DNA from: Denitrovibrio acetiphilus DSM 12809
Lineage (GTDB): Bacteria > Chrysiogenota > Deferribacteres > Deferribacterales > Geovibrionaceae
Direction of reading: 5' to 3'
DNA: 64,000 nt
NCBI RefSeq assembly: GCF_000025725.1
Contig: NC_013943.1
Coordinates: forward strand, 2,418,001 to 2,482,000
Positions 38,899 to 47,318 of this stretch are shown one piece after another; the stretch's first letter is position 1, and the number at the start of each line of letters is the position of its first letter. A program made the translations under genes and the position numbers. The notes under the pieces are model-generated. The model saw only the letters and a list, made by a program, of their open reading frames with translations, did not search any database and was not told the DNA's origin.

Positions 38899-40137
38899 TT
38901 AGAGGCCGGGAGGTTGGAACTTAACACAAAGCTCCTTGACTTCTTTTGATATATTTTCGAGAACCTCTTCATTTTCAAAATTCTCTATAGCTTTATTTAT
39001 CCACTGGGCAGTTTTTTCAACTTCTGCCTCTTTAAATCCTCTTGACGTAACCGCAGCAAGCCCCATCCTTATACCGCTGGGATCAAAGGGTTTTCTGGTA
39101 TCATAAGGCACAGCGTTACAGTTCAGAACGATTCCTGCCTTATCGAGAGCCTTTGCGGCCTGTTTTCCCGTGATATTTTTGTTGCTCAGGTCTATGAGAA
39201 GCAGGTGATTCTCTGTTCCGCCGGTGACAAGCTGATACCCCATAGACGTCAGGCAGTCCGCCATTTTTCCGGCATTTTTAACTACCTGTGCGGCATACTC
39301 TTTAAATTCAGGCAGAAGTGCCTCTTTCAGAGCAACAGCAATCCCCGCTGTCGTATGATTATGCGGTCCACCCTGGATCCCGGGGAAAACAGCTTTATCA
39401 ATAGCTGCGGCATATTCCGCTTTACAAAGAAGCATACCGCCCCTTGGTCCTCTGAGAGTTTTATGTGTTGTTGTGGATACAACATCGGCATAAGGGACAG
39501 GCGAAGGGTGAACACCGCCGGCAACAAGCCCTGCAAAGTGTGCCATATCGACGAAAAGAACCGCGCCGACTTCGTCAGCTATCTCTCTGAATTTTCTAAA
39601 ATCTATCTGTCTCGGATAAGCTGAGTGCCCTGCAATAATCATTTTTGGTTTACTCTTAACTGCTAATTCCCTTATGGTTTCGTAGTTAAGAAGTCCTGTG
39701 TCCCTGTCCAGTTCATATGAAACGATATTAAAATATTTCCCTGTGATGCTTACCGGCGAGCCGTGGGTAAGGTGCCCGCCATGCGAAAGGGACATGCCCA
39801 TGACAGTATCACCGGGCTTAACAAAAGCAAGATAAACCGCCATGTTTGCAGGTGAACCTGAGTAGGGCTGAACATTAGCATGTTCCGCACCGAAAAGCTC
39901 TTTCGCACGTTCAATGGCAATAGTTTCGATAGGATCAATGAACTGCTGCCCCTCGTAGTATCTCTTTCCGGGGTAGCCTTCAGAATATTTATTGGTTAGA
40001 ACATTCCCTGTAGCCTCCAGCACGGCGTGAGAAACATAATTTTCTGAAGCGATCAGACGGATTTTGTCAATTTGCCTCTGCTCTTCCTGTTTGATAAGTC
40101 CCGAGACCTCGGGGTCGAAATTTGAAAGGTGTTCCAT
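38899..40137 (-). CDS. glyA: Serine hydroxymethyltransferase
   Basis: PLP enzyme interconverting serine and glycine with tetrahydrofolate, the main source of one-carbon units. Starting at ATG 40135-40137 it has 412 residues ([12 protein letters not shown]); an upstream ATG at 40161 contains the ribosome-binding site itself and is rejected. PLP lysine in [16 protein letters not shown] (about 228), N-terminal IASENYVS and [13 protein letters not shown]-type segment. Controlled by a ZTP riboswitch upstream. Confidence 0.97.
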   Translation of the reverse strand: MEHLSNFDPEVSGLIKQEEQRQIDKIRLIASENYVSHAVLEATGNVLTNKYSEGYPGKRYYEGQQFIDPIETIAIERAKELFGAEHANVQPYSGSPANMAVYLAFVKPGDTVMGMSLSHGGHLTHGSPVSITGKYFNIVSYELDRDTGLLNYETIRELAVKSKPKMIIAGHSAYPRQIDFRKFREIADEVGAVLFVDMAHFAGLVAGGVHPSPVPYADVVSTTTHKTLRGPRGGMLLCKAEYAAAIDKAVFPGIQGGPHNHTTAGIAVALKEALLPEFKEYAAQVVKNAGKMADCLTSMGYQLVTGGTENHLLLIDLSNKNITGKQAAKALDKAGIVLNCNAVPYDTRKPFDPSGIRMGLAAVTSRGFKEAEVEKTAQWINKAIENFENEEVLENISKEVKELCVKFQPPGL

Positions 40138-40169
40138 GATAAAAAGCCTCCTTTTTTCCATGTCCGGAC

Positions 40170-40212
40170 AAAAAAAAGTCCAGACGTTTCATATTACTGA
40201 AACAGCCCAGAC
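40170..40212 (-). terminator. Terminator stem of the glyA ZTP riboswitch
   Basis: On the minus strand GTCTGGGC-T-GTTTCA pairs with TGAAAC-GTCTGGAC (14 pairs, some G-U, one bulged base, loop GTAATA), followed by eight Ts (40170-40177). Its 5' arm is the conserved 3' element of the aptamer (40205-40212), so ligand binding and terminator are mutually exclusive. Confidence 0.8.
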
Positions 40213-40282
40213 GCACGGCTTCTTATAATTGCTGTACTCCCCGGAGGTGTTCTCCTCCAAAAGCGTCAGTCATACAGCTAAG
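40200..40282 (-). ncRNA. ZTP (pfl) riboswitch upstream of glyA
   Basis: On the minus strand: P1 GCTGTA (40273-40278) with TACAGC (40231-40236); conserved TGACTGACG next to it; a GGAGG/CCTCC hairpin; conserved GGGGAG before the P1 3' strand; then GCCGTGCGTCTGGGC (40205-40219). This is the ZTP aptamer order (TGACTGGCG ... GGGGAG ... CCGCCTGGGC); the change GGCG to GACG is matched by CGCC to CGTC, a compensating pair. ZTP/ZMP signals low 10-formyl-THF; switching on glyA is an established output. Confidence 0.88.
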
Positions 40283-40371
40283 TAAAATCTAATCAAATTA
40301 ATCGATATTGTCAAAGGATTATTTAATGTCTAAAAAATATGCATAAAAAACACATACTCAGGGACATTTCA

Positions 40372-40400
40372 TTGATTATTTTTTAATCATAAGTTATATA
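40372..40400 (+). promoter_or_regulatory. Probable promoter of the orphan NtrC-type regulator
   Basis: TTGATT (40372-40377) and TATATA (40395-40400), 17 bp apart. The -10 ends six bases before the ATG and no Shine-Dalgarno is present; leaderless start possible. Confidence 0.4.
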
Positions 40401-40406
40401 TATAGA

Positions 40407-41801
40407 ATGAGAAAAATAAGAGTACTAGTTGTCGATGACGAAGAGAACATCCTCTGGCTCCTTAAAGAAGGACTTTCTGATGAAAAAATCGACGTACTAA
40501 CAACAACAGAACCGAACATGGCAGAAAATTATCTGGCAAAAGGTGTCGATATATGCCTCGTGGATATATTCCTCGGAGAATATAACGGCATCAGCCTCAC
40601 AGAAAAATGGTCTAACCTTTTCAAAGAAACACACTTCATTATAATGACTGCTCAGGACACAGGCTCTAATGTTATAGAATCAATCAAATCCGGAGCAAAA
40701 GATTTCTTTTCAAAGCCTTTCGACCTACTGGAACTTAAAAACAAGGTCATCTCCCTATGCGGGAATATACCACAGAGCACAATTTCAGACAGTAAAGAGT
40801 ACGATTTCGAAACAAAAAACAAAAAGATGCTCGAGATATACAAGCTGATAGGCAAGATATCCAAAACTAATATCAATGTGCTCATACTGGGCGAATCAGG
40901 AACCGGCAAAGAGGTCATCGCAAGGATGATCCACAAACAGTCAGCACGCAGCGAGCGGCCTTTCGTCCCCATAAACATGGCGGCAATCCCGAACGAACTA
41001 CTTGAAAGCGAACTGTTCGGTCACGAACGAGGATCTTTCACAGGCGCCATCGGCGATAAAAAAGGTAAATTCGAAGAAGCAAACCACGGCACTATCTTTC
41101 TGGATGAAATATCTGAAATGGATATGGGGCTTCAGTCAAAGCTTCTGCGCGTTATTCAGGAGAAAGAAGTTACAAAGATAGGCTCCAACAAAACCCTAAA
41201 GCTTGATACCAGAATTATTGCAGCCTCTAACAGAAACCTCGAAGAACTCGTCTCTACAGGTAAATTCAGAGAAGACCTGTACTACAGACTTAATGTCGTA
41301 TCCATAGAGCTGCCGCCCCTTTATGAAAGAAAAGAAGATACAGCCTATCTCACCAACCATTTCCTTCATAAACATCAATCAATCAAAGATAAAGTGCTCA
41401 CATGCAGTGAGGAAGCCCTTGACGCTATGACAGCATACCGATGGCCGGGTAATATCAGAGAGCTTGAAAATAGTATTCAGTATGCTATTGTAAATGCAGA
41501 AACAGATGTTATCAAGCTCGAAAATCTGCCGCCTAAGATTTTTGAACAGGGGACAGGCTCCGGTAAGTCCAGTACATCTCATGACCTCTATAAACTGGCA
41601 CTGAACATTATCGAATCAGAAATACTTTCTGAGGGTAACAACGCCTACGACGAGTTCATGAAAATTGTTGAGTACCCTATAATAAAAGCTGTTATGGATA
41701 AAACAGGCAACAACAAATCAGTATCAGCCAAAATACTTGGCATCAATAGGAATACCTTCCGCAAAAAGGTAAGGGAACACGGTTTTGAACAAGACTCTTA
41801 A
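40407..41801 (+). CDS. Orphan NtrC-family sigma-54 response regulator
   Basis: 464 residues: receiver (phospho-Asp in CLVDIFLGEYNG, about 52), AAA+ ATPase with Walker A GESGTGKEVI (about 160) and RpoN loop HERGSFTGA (about 208), and a Fis-type C-terminal helix-turn-helix with GNNKSVSAKILGINRNTFRK. No histidine kinase is adjacent. Its 3' end overlaps the start of rnr by 17 bp, an unusual pairing that suggests co-expression. Targets unknown. Confidence 0.88.
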   Translation: MRKIRVLVVDDEENILWLLKEGLSDEKIDVLTTTEPNMAENYLAKGVDICLVDIFLGEYNGISLTEKWSNLFKETHFIIMTAQDTGSNVIESIKSGAKDFFSKPFDLLELKNKVISLCGNIPQSTISDSKEYDFETKNKKMLEIYKLIGKISKTNINVLILGESGTGKEVIARMIHKQSARSERPFVPINMAAIPNELLESELFGHERGSFTGAIGDKKGKFEEANHGTIFLDEISEMDMGLQSKLLRVIQEKEVTKIGSNKTLKLDTRIIAASNRNLEELVSTGKFREDLYYRLNVVSIELPPLYERKEDTAYLTNHFLHKHQSIKDKVLTCSEEALDAMTAYRWPGNIRELENSIQYAIVNAETDVIKLENLPPKIFEQGTGSGKSSTSHDLYKLALNIIESEILSEGNNAYDEFMKIVEYPIIKAVMDKTGNNKSVSAKILGINRNTFRKKVREHGFEQDS

Positions 41802-43833
41802 AATTTTAAATAGAAGCAAAAAACCTCTGACGTTTAAGCAGCTGCTTTCACAGTCTGGGCTTGATGCAAAGACGCTGAAAAGACAGCTTCGCGATCTAGT
41901 ACGTCAGAATAAAGCAGAAAAATATCGCAACGGAACATTTGTATCTAAAAACACCCCCACCGAAATCACAGGCAAACTTGACCTGCACCCTAACGGTTAC
42001 GGCTTTCTCTCACATGATGGAGAAGGACGGGACATCTTCATCCCCAAAAATAAGATGAACGGTGCTATGCACGGCGACAAAGTCACTATATCACCAGAGA
42101 CATTCAGGGGCAAACAGGAAGGGCGTGTCGTTGAAATTGTCGAACGATCCGAACAGAAAATTGTCGGCAGGATAGAAAATCTCGCCGGAATCATGCGTGT
42201 GGTTCCGATGACCAGAAAGGTAAACACTTACATATATCTCACATCAAATAAAGTTCAGTACAAAGACGATACTGTTGTTCTGGTTGAGCTGACCCATTTC
42301 CCATCTGAGGGCTCCGCAGCCCGAGGACAGGTGAACAAAGTTCTGGGGATGCTGAGTGACCCCCGCATAGAAGATGAAATCGTGCTTAACAGATACGACA
42401 TAGATAAAGTCTACCCTGAAAGTATCGAGAAATATGTCGAAAAAACATCGCCTGAGCTTATGAAAAATCCGGGCGCAAGAACAGACCTCCGAAGCCTGCC
42501 CACAGTAACTATTGACGGCGAAACAGCTAAAGACTTTGACGATGCAATATCTATCGAGAAGACAGAAAATGAATTTATTCTCTATGTTCATATAGCTGAC
42601 GTCTGCCACTTTGTTCAGCCGGGAACACCGGTGGATAACGAAGCCTACCGAAGGGGCACGAGCTTTTATTTCCCTGAATTTGCTGTACCCATGCTGCCGG
42701 AAAGCCTATCTAACGGGCTTTGCAGTCTGCGTCCTAATGAAGACAGGCTGGCGTTAACAGCAAAAATAACTTATACAAAAGACGGACAGAGAAAAAAAGC
42801 TTATTTCTACCGTTCAATAATAAACAGCGACAGAAGACTTACATATAACTCTGTGAATGATGTGCTTGAGAAAAACACCAAAGAGAAAGATAAGGCAATA
42901 CTCGACCTGCTTAAAGATTCAAAAGAACTGGCAGGGAAAATAATGGTGCGCAGAGCAAAAGCCGGAATGCTTGATTTTGACTTTCCGGAAACAACCTTTG
43001 AACTGGACGAAAATGGCGAAGTAACGGCTATTATTCCGGCAGAAAGGCATCTCTCACACAGGATCATAGAGCACTTCATGATAGAAGCAAATGAAGTTGT
43101 CAGTGAATTTCTGGAAAAGCATACAAAAAAATCTGTCTACAGAATACATGACAAACCTGACCCTATGAAGCTTGAAGACTTCGCAGGTCTGGCTGCAACA
43201 TTCGGAGTTGATGTAACTGTAAAAGACGTTACCCCGAAAGATGTAAAAAAGATCAATGAAGCCGTAAACAACTCTGATTATGCGGACATACTCGGCGGCG
43301 CTCTTGTGCGGACAATGGCAAAAGCTGAGTACAACACCAACAATATCGGTCACTTCGGGCTTGCCTCAGATTCATACACACACTTCACCAGCCCGATACG
43401 CAGATATCCTGACCTCATGGTGCACAGGCTGATCTGCAACACGCTTTTCGGTACTGAATATCACAGTGAAGCAGGACTTGACGATGCATGCAAGCTCTCA
43501 ACAGAAAACGAACAACGGGCAGAAAATGCTGAGCGAGACATCAGTAAATTCAAAAAACTTAAATATCTGGCAAAACATGTCGACGAACCTTTCGGGGCTG
43601 TCGTAATGTCTGTCGGCGCATTTGGTCTCAATATATATATCGAATCCGTAATGCTGAAGGGGACTGTTTCTCTTGAGTCAATCCCGGGAGATGTCTATCA
43701 GTTCATGAAAAAAGAACAGATAGTCAGAGGGAGGGTCACCGGCAAAATGTTCCGCGCTGCCGACCTGATAGAAGTAATGGTCGAACGTATCGACATGGAC
43801 ATGCAGGAAGCATACTTTTTTCCTGCCAAATAA
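41785..43833 (+). CDS. rnr: Ribonuclease R
   Basis: 3'-5' exoribonuclease of 682 residues. N-terminal winged helix (LKRQLRDLVRQNKAEKYRNG), cold-shock domain (GYGFLSHDGEGRDIFIPK, about 72), RNB catalytic domain with TAKDFDDAISIEK (about 250) and the HFTSPIRRYPDLMVHRL motif (about 530), and a C-terminal S1 domain (about 600-680). It lacks the long basic tail of E. coli RNase R. The start lies inside the preceding regulator gene. Confidence 0.95.
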   Translation: MNKTLKILNRSKKPLTFKQLLSQSGLDAKTLKRQLRDLVRQNKAEKYRNGTFVSKNTPTEITGKLDLHPNGYGFLSHDGEGRDIFIPKNKMNGAMHGDKVTISPETFRGKQEGRVVEIVERSEQKIVGRIENLAGIMRVVPMTRKVNTYIYLTSNKVQYKDDTVVLVELTHFPSEGSAARGQVNKVLGMLSDPRIEDEIVLNRYDIDKVYPESIEKYVEKTSPELMKNPGARTDLRSLPTVTIDGETAKDFDDAISIEKTENEFILYVHIADVCHFVQPGTPVDNEAYRRGTSFYFPEFAVPMLPESLSNGLCSLRPNEDRLALTAKITYTKDGQRKKAYFYRSIINSDRRLTYNSVNDVLEKNTKEKDKAILDLLKDSKELAGKIMVRRAKAGMLDFDFPETTFELDENGEVTAIIPAERHLSHRIIEHFMIEANEVVSEFLEKHTKKSVYRIHDKPDPMKLEDFAGLAATFGVDVTVKDVTPKDVKKINEAVNNSDYADILGGALVRTMAKAEYNTNNIGHFGLASDSYTHFTSPIRRYPDLMVHRLICNTLFGTEYHSEAGLDDACKLSTENEQRAENAERDISKFKKLKYLAKHVDEPFGAVVMSVGAFGLNIYIESVMLKGTVSLESIPGDVYQFMKKEQIVRGRVTGKMFRAADLIEVMVERIDMDMQEAYFFPAK

Positions 43834-43841
43834 TTACGGGG

Positions 43842-43871
43842 TTGATATACGTATTGCATATGAGTTATAAT
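43842..43871 (+). promoter_or_regulatory. Promoter of the Cache-GGDEF-EAL gene
   Basis: TTGATA (43842-43847) and TATAAT (43866-43871), 18-bp spacer. Starts transcription about 25 nt before the ATG; only a weak GGAC ribosome-binding site. Confidence 0.6.
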
Positions 43872-43903
43872 TTCATTAACAATCACTTTCATTTGGACGT
43901 GTA

Positions 43904-46330
43904 ATGTTTGCAAAAATGTTCAACGAAAAAAATATAGGCAGAATAAGTCTCATCAATATGATAGCCATTATATTCGTATTGACTGTTGCCATGATAGCCT
44001 TCATTGTCCGTCAGACAAACACTGAGTTTGAAACTGAACGGGCACAGCTTGTCAAAAATTTCATTGAAACAAAGAAGACAAACTTAAAAAGTGAAGTCGG
44101 CAGATTGCTGGATTTTACTAAGTTCAACACTGTGCAAACCAGAAATGCTATTAAAGAAAACATGAAAGACAGAGTCAACGAAGCCGTCTCCCTTGCAATC
44201 AGCTACAATAAGAAATTTCACAACAAATTCACCGACAAAGAGATAGATAGAAACCTAATAGATTTCTTTAAGCTATACAGTTGGGACGAAGGGAAAGGAT
44301 ACTTATACATCCTTGATAAAAAAGGCAATGTAATCTACCACCCTAAATATAAAAGCGGAACCAACCTTCTTAAACTAAAAACACCATTCGGAACCATGCC
44401 TGTACAGACAGAAATAGTCACAGCATTTGAAAAAGGCGGCGGGTTTGTTGAAAACATGATGCCTAAAGAAGCAGACTCCACAGAATTTGTCCAGAGAATA
44501 AGCTATGTCAAGCCTGCCGGAATACATGACTGGTACATAGGAAGCTCTTTTAACGAAGACTTCATCTCAGATGTAATTAAAGAAAAAGTTACCCATAGGA
44601 TAGACACGGTAAACTTTGACAATGATGGACACTACTTCATAATCAACACAGATGGGAGAGGAGTTTCGATACCAGGCAATAAAGATCTTAACGGAAAAGA
44701 CCTAACCGAAATATCTGATTCCAGCGGAGTTTTTTACTATAAAAACTTACTATCGTATGCATTACAGAAGAATGACCTGTTTGTCTTCCATAAAGAGAAA
44801 TATAAAGACTGGGACAAAACAAATCAGGTTATCTCCTATTGCCGGATTTACGAACAGTGGAACTGGCTTATGTGCGGTACTGTCGCCATGAACGACCTCA
44901 CACCGCTTATCAACGCCAGAAACGAAGCACTAAAGAAAAAGATAACCGACAACAAACAATATGCATTGGTTCTCTTTATAATAGCCGCAATTGTTGCCTC
45001 TGGTGTATCATATGTATTTTCTGTCAATATTCAGAAGATCTTTTCACGCTACAAACACGACATCGAAAATAGAAACAAAGAGCTTGAAGAGCTCAATATC
45101 GAACTCACTAATCAACTCTACACTGACCACCTGACAGGGCTTCCCAACAGAAACAAGCTGGTCAACGACCTGAATACAGTTGACTCCCCCATACTCATTA
45201 TGCTGAATATTGACTCATTCAAAAAGATAAACGAAACATACGGTTTCATCATCGGCGACTTTGTCCTTATTGATGTTGGCGAACGTATTTCATCATTTGA
45301 CAATAAGTACGATATGAAAACATATAAGTTTCACGGGAACGAATACGCTATACTCATCGACTCTGATATTGAAGGAAACACTCTCAAAACTCTCGTACAT
45401 GAGCTCACAGAATACCTTGATTTTAATGTTAAATATGAAGAGCTCGAAATTGAAATTGACATATCAGTTACAGCAGGCGTTTCTGCTGAAAAAGGCAATA
45501 TATTCGAAAAAGCAGGTATGGCTCTGCGCCACGCCGACAAAAAGAAACTGCCGTACACAATTTATGACAGCTCTATAGACATTGTTGATGAATATGAAAA
45601 CGATATACGCTGGACTAAAATAGTTAAAAGGGCACTTAACGAAAATACTCTTGTCCCTTACTTCCAGCCTATCGCTAATTCTCAGACCGGAGAGGTTGAA
45701 AAGTTCGAATGTCTTTTAAGGCTTATTGACCATGACGAGGTGATAACCCCTTTCCAGTTTCTGGACATCATCAAAAAGACCAAACTTTATCAGCATATCA
45801 CAAGACGCATAATTACAAAGTCTTTTGAAATGTTCACCAGTAATGACTTTATGTTCTCCATTAATCTCTCTATTGAAGACGTGATGGATGAATCGACGTC
45901 TAAGTTTATACTTGATCTTCTGAAAACGAGCGGGATAGCTAACAGAGTGATATTCGAGCTGCTTGAGTCCGAGGGTATAGAGAGCTTTGAGGTTGTAAAC
46001 GACTTCATCAAAGAGATAAAGAAAACAGGCGCAATGGTTGCAATAGACGACTTCGGTTCGGGCTATTCCAACTTTGTCTACCTCTCTGAGCTTCAGGTGG
46101 ATATCATTAAAATTGACGGATCACTAATCAAAAACATCGACAAAGACACTCAGGCTCAGATCATTGTCGGCACAATTATAAAATTTGCCAACCAGCTTAA
46201 TATTAAAACTGTTGCCGAATTTGTCCACTCGGAAAGCGTAAAACTCAAAGTGATAGAGATGGGCATAGACTACATACAGGGCTATCACATAGGACAACCC
46301 ACAGCAAACATAGACAGTTACGTAATCTAG
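43904..46330 (+). CDS. Cache-sensor c-di-GMP phosphodiesterase with degenerate GGDEF
   Basis: 808 residues. Membrane helix (about 14-36), a large periplasmic region with two Cache modules (GYLYILDKKGNVIYHPKY and HYFIINTDGRGVSIPG), second helix (about 348-370), a GGDEF-like domain in which the active loop reads HGNEY, so cyclase activity is unlikely, and a C-terminal EAL domain. The EAL domain keeps the catalytic residues: ECLLR, INLS, ELLES, DDFGSGYSN, IKIDG, AEFV and QGYHIG. Predicted ligand-controlled c-di-GMP breakdown; effect on motility inferred. Confidence 0.9.
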   Translation: MFAKMFNEKNIGRISLINMIAIIFVLTVAMIAFIVRQTNTEFETERAQLVKNFIETKKTNLKSEVGRLLDFTKFNTVQTRNAIKENMKDRVNEAVSLAISYNKKFHNKFTDKEIDRNLIDFFKLYSWDEGKGYLYILDKKGNVIYHPKYKSGTNLLKLKTPFGTMPVQTEIVTAFEKGGGFVENMMPKEADSTEFVQRISYVKPAGIHDWYIGSSFNEDFISDVIKEKVTHRIDTVNFDNDGHYFIINTDGRGVSIPGNKDLNGKDLTEISDSSGVFYYKNLLSYALQKNDLFVFHKEKYKDWDKTNQVISYCRIYEQWNWLMCGTVAMNDLTPLINARNEALKKKITDNKQYALVLFIIAAIVASGVSYVFSVNIQKIFSRYKHDIENRNKELEELNIELTNQLYTDHLTGLPNRNKLVNDLNTVDSPILIMLNIDSFKKINETYGFIIGDFVLIDVGERISSFDNKYDMKTYKFHGNEYAILIDSDIEGNTLKTLVHELTEYLDFNVKYEELEIEIDISVTAGVSAEKGNIFEKAGMALRHADKKKLPYTIYDSSIDIVDEYENDIRWTKIVKRALNENTLVPYFQPIANSQTGEVEKFECLLRLIDHDEVITPFQFLDIIKKTKLYQHITRRIITKSFEMFTSNDFMFSINLSIEDVMDESTSKFILDLLKTSGIANRVIFELLESEGIESFEVVNDFIKEIKKTGAMVAIDDFGSGYSNFVYLSELQVDIIKIDGSLIKNIDKDTQAQIIVGTIIKFANQLNIKTVAEFVHSESVKLKVIEMGIDYIQGYHIGQPTANIDSYVI

Positions 46331-46920
46331 TTATATCTGAAAACTTCAGTCTCTTCCGGTATAACAGGTTTAAAAACGCTGGATGGTATCGCAATATCCT
46401 TTTTTATATTCTTAAATTCCACGCTGGTGTTATTTCCATTCTGGTCTTTCGTGCTGATACCTTTTACTGTGTCGTTTTCGACAGTGAACACTATAGTTGA
46501 CAACCCTATATCACCTATGGGCGAAAGAGTCAGCCTCCCATTTTCAAAACTCACGTCAAAATCTTTTCTGATGTCAGCAGGGTTCAGCATTAGCCTCATA
46601 AATACATTCGCTGAAGGATCAAGCTTCTGCACGATGAGCTGTTTTGTCTCGCTGTCATAATAATTCATAGAATCTTTATCGAAAAGGTAAAACTGGCGGT
46701 ACGGTTTGCTGTAATCCCACATCGCCTGTTTACTAATATTAATGAATATCTTTCCACTATAAACGTCCTCTCCGAAACCTTCGATCTCAGTTGATTGGAC
46801 AAAATCAGCAGTATAGCTCTGCACTGTGGATAGAGCCGCGACAACCTCTTCAGCCGTGCGGGAGTGAGCAACAAAAAAGGTCAGCATCAAAACCATGTAT
46901 GTCAGAATAAGTTTCTTCAT
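46327..46920 (-). CDS. lolA: Outer-membrane lipoprotein carrier LolA
   Basis: Periplasmic carrier that ferries lipoproteins from LolCDE to the outer membrane. 197 residues: signal peptide (TYMVLMLTFFVAHS), then SYTADFVQSTEIEG and SGKIFINISKQAMWDYSKPY, the LolA hallmark, with a beta-sheet half-barrel to the end. Its stop codon overlaps the convergent EAL gene stop inside a CTAG. Confidence 0.92.
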   Translation of the reverse strand: MKKLILTYMVLMLTFFVAHSRTAEEVVAALSTVQSYTADFVQSTEIEGFGEDVYSGKIFINISKQAMWDYSKPYRQFYLFDKDSMNYYDSETKQLIVQKLDPSANVFMRLMLNPADIRKDFDVSFENGRLTLSPIGDIGLSTIVFTVENDTVKGISTKDQNGNNTSVEFKNIKKDIAIPSSVFKPVIPEETEVFRYN

Positions 46921-46948
46921 GAATAGTCACCTCGGTTTTCGAATTCTA

Positions 46949-46977
46949 AATATATACTGTATAAAGACAAGTGTAAA
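46949..46977 (-). promoter_or_regulatory. Probable lolA promoter
   Basis: TTTACA (46972-46977) and TATATT (46949-46954) on the minus strand with a 17-bp spacer; start about 22 nt before the lolA ATG, which has a GAGGTG ribosome-binding site. Confidence 0.5.
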
Positions 46978-47318
46978 GGCAACTTGGTTCGCTAAATACA
47001 ATTGATCTACATAATCCGTCTCAAGCATTACTCAAAGCCGTTCTGAAAGAAAACACTTATAAATGAAGCAAGCATAATACTAGCCAATATTTGTTTTTTC
47101 TATGACACTACCCCTCTTGCCGCAGCAACACTAAAAACCACAATCTAATATATCTATAATTAATCAAAAACCGTTATACAGTAACACATGCAGACTAATT
47201 ACAGGCATAACCCTTGCCTGTATAGCTTTTAAGGGCATTGACAATTCACATATTACGTTATATTATCCATAACGAAACCTAGCATATTGATAAAATAATA
47301 TGGTTTTTTGGAGTACAT
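46978..47318. other. lolA-pyc divergent intergenic region
   Basis: About 340 bp, AT-rich. It holds the pyc promoter and a dyad TACAGGC / GCCTGTA (47200-47222) 16 bp upstream of the -35 box, a candidate operator. I see no gene or structured RNA in the remainder. Confidence 0.45.
47238..47266 (+). promoter_or_regulatory. Strong sigma-70 promoter of pyruvate carboxylase
   Basis: Perfect TTGACA (47238-47243) and TATTAT (47261-47266) with a 17-bp spacer. The leader to the ATG is about 45 nt and ends with TTGGAG. Confidence 0.75.

Noticed and set aside
40138-40161. Longer glyA start at the ATG eight codons upstream
   Set aside because: The AAAAAAGGAGGC ribosome-binding site of the downstream ATG lies within those codons, and SHMT proteins begin near [11 protein letters not shown].
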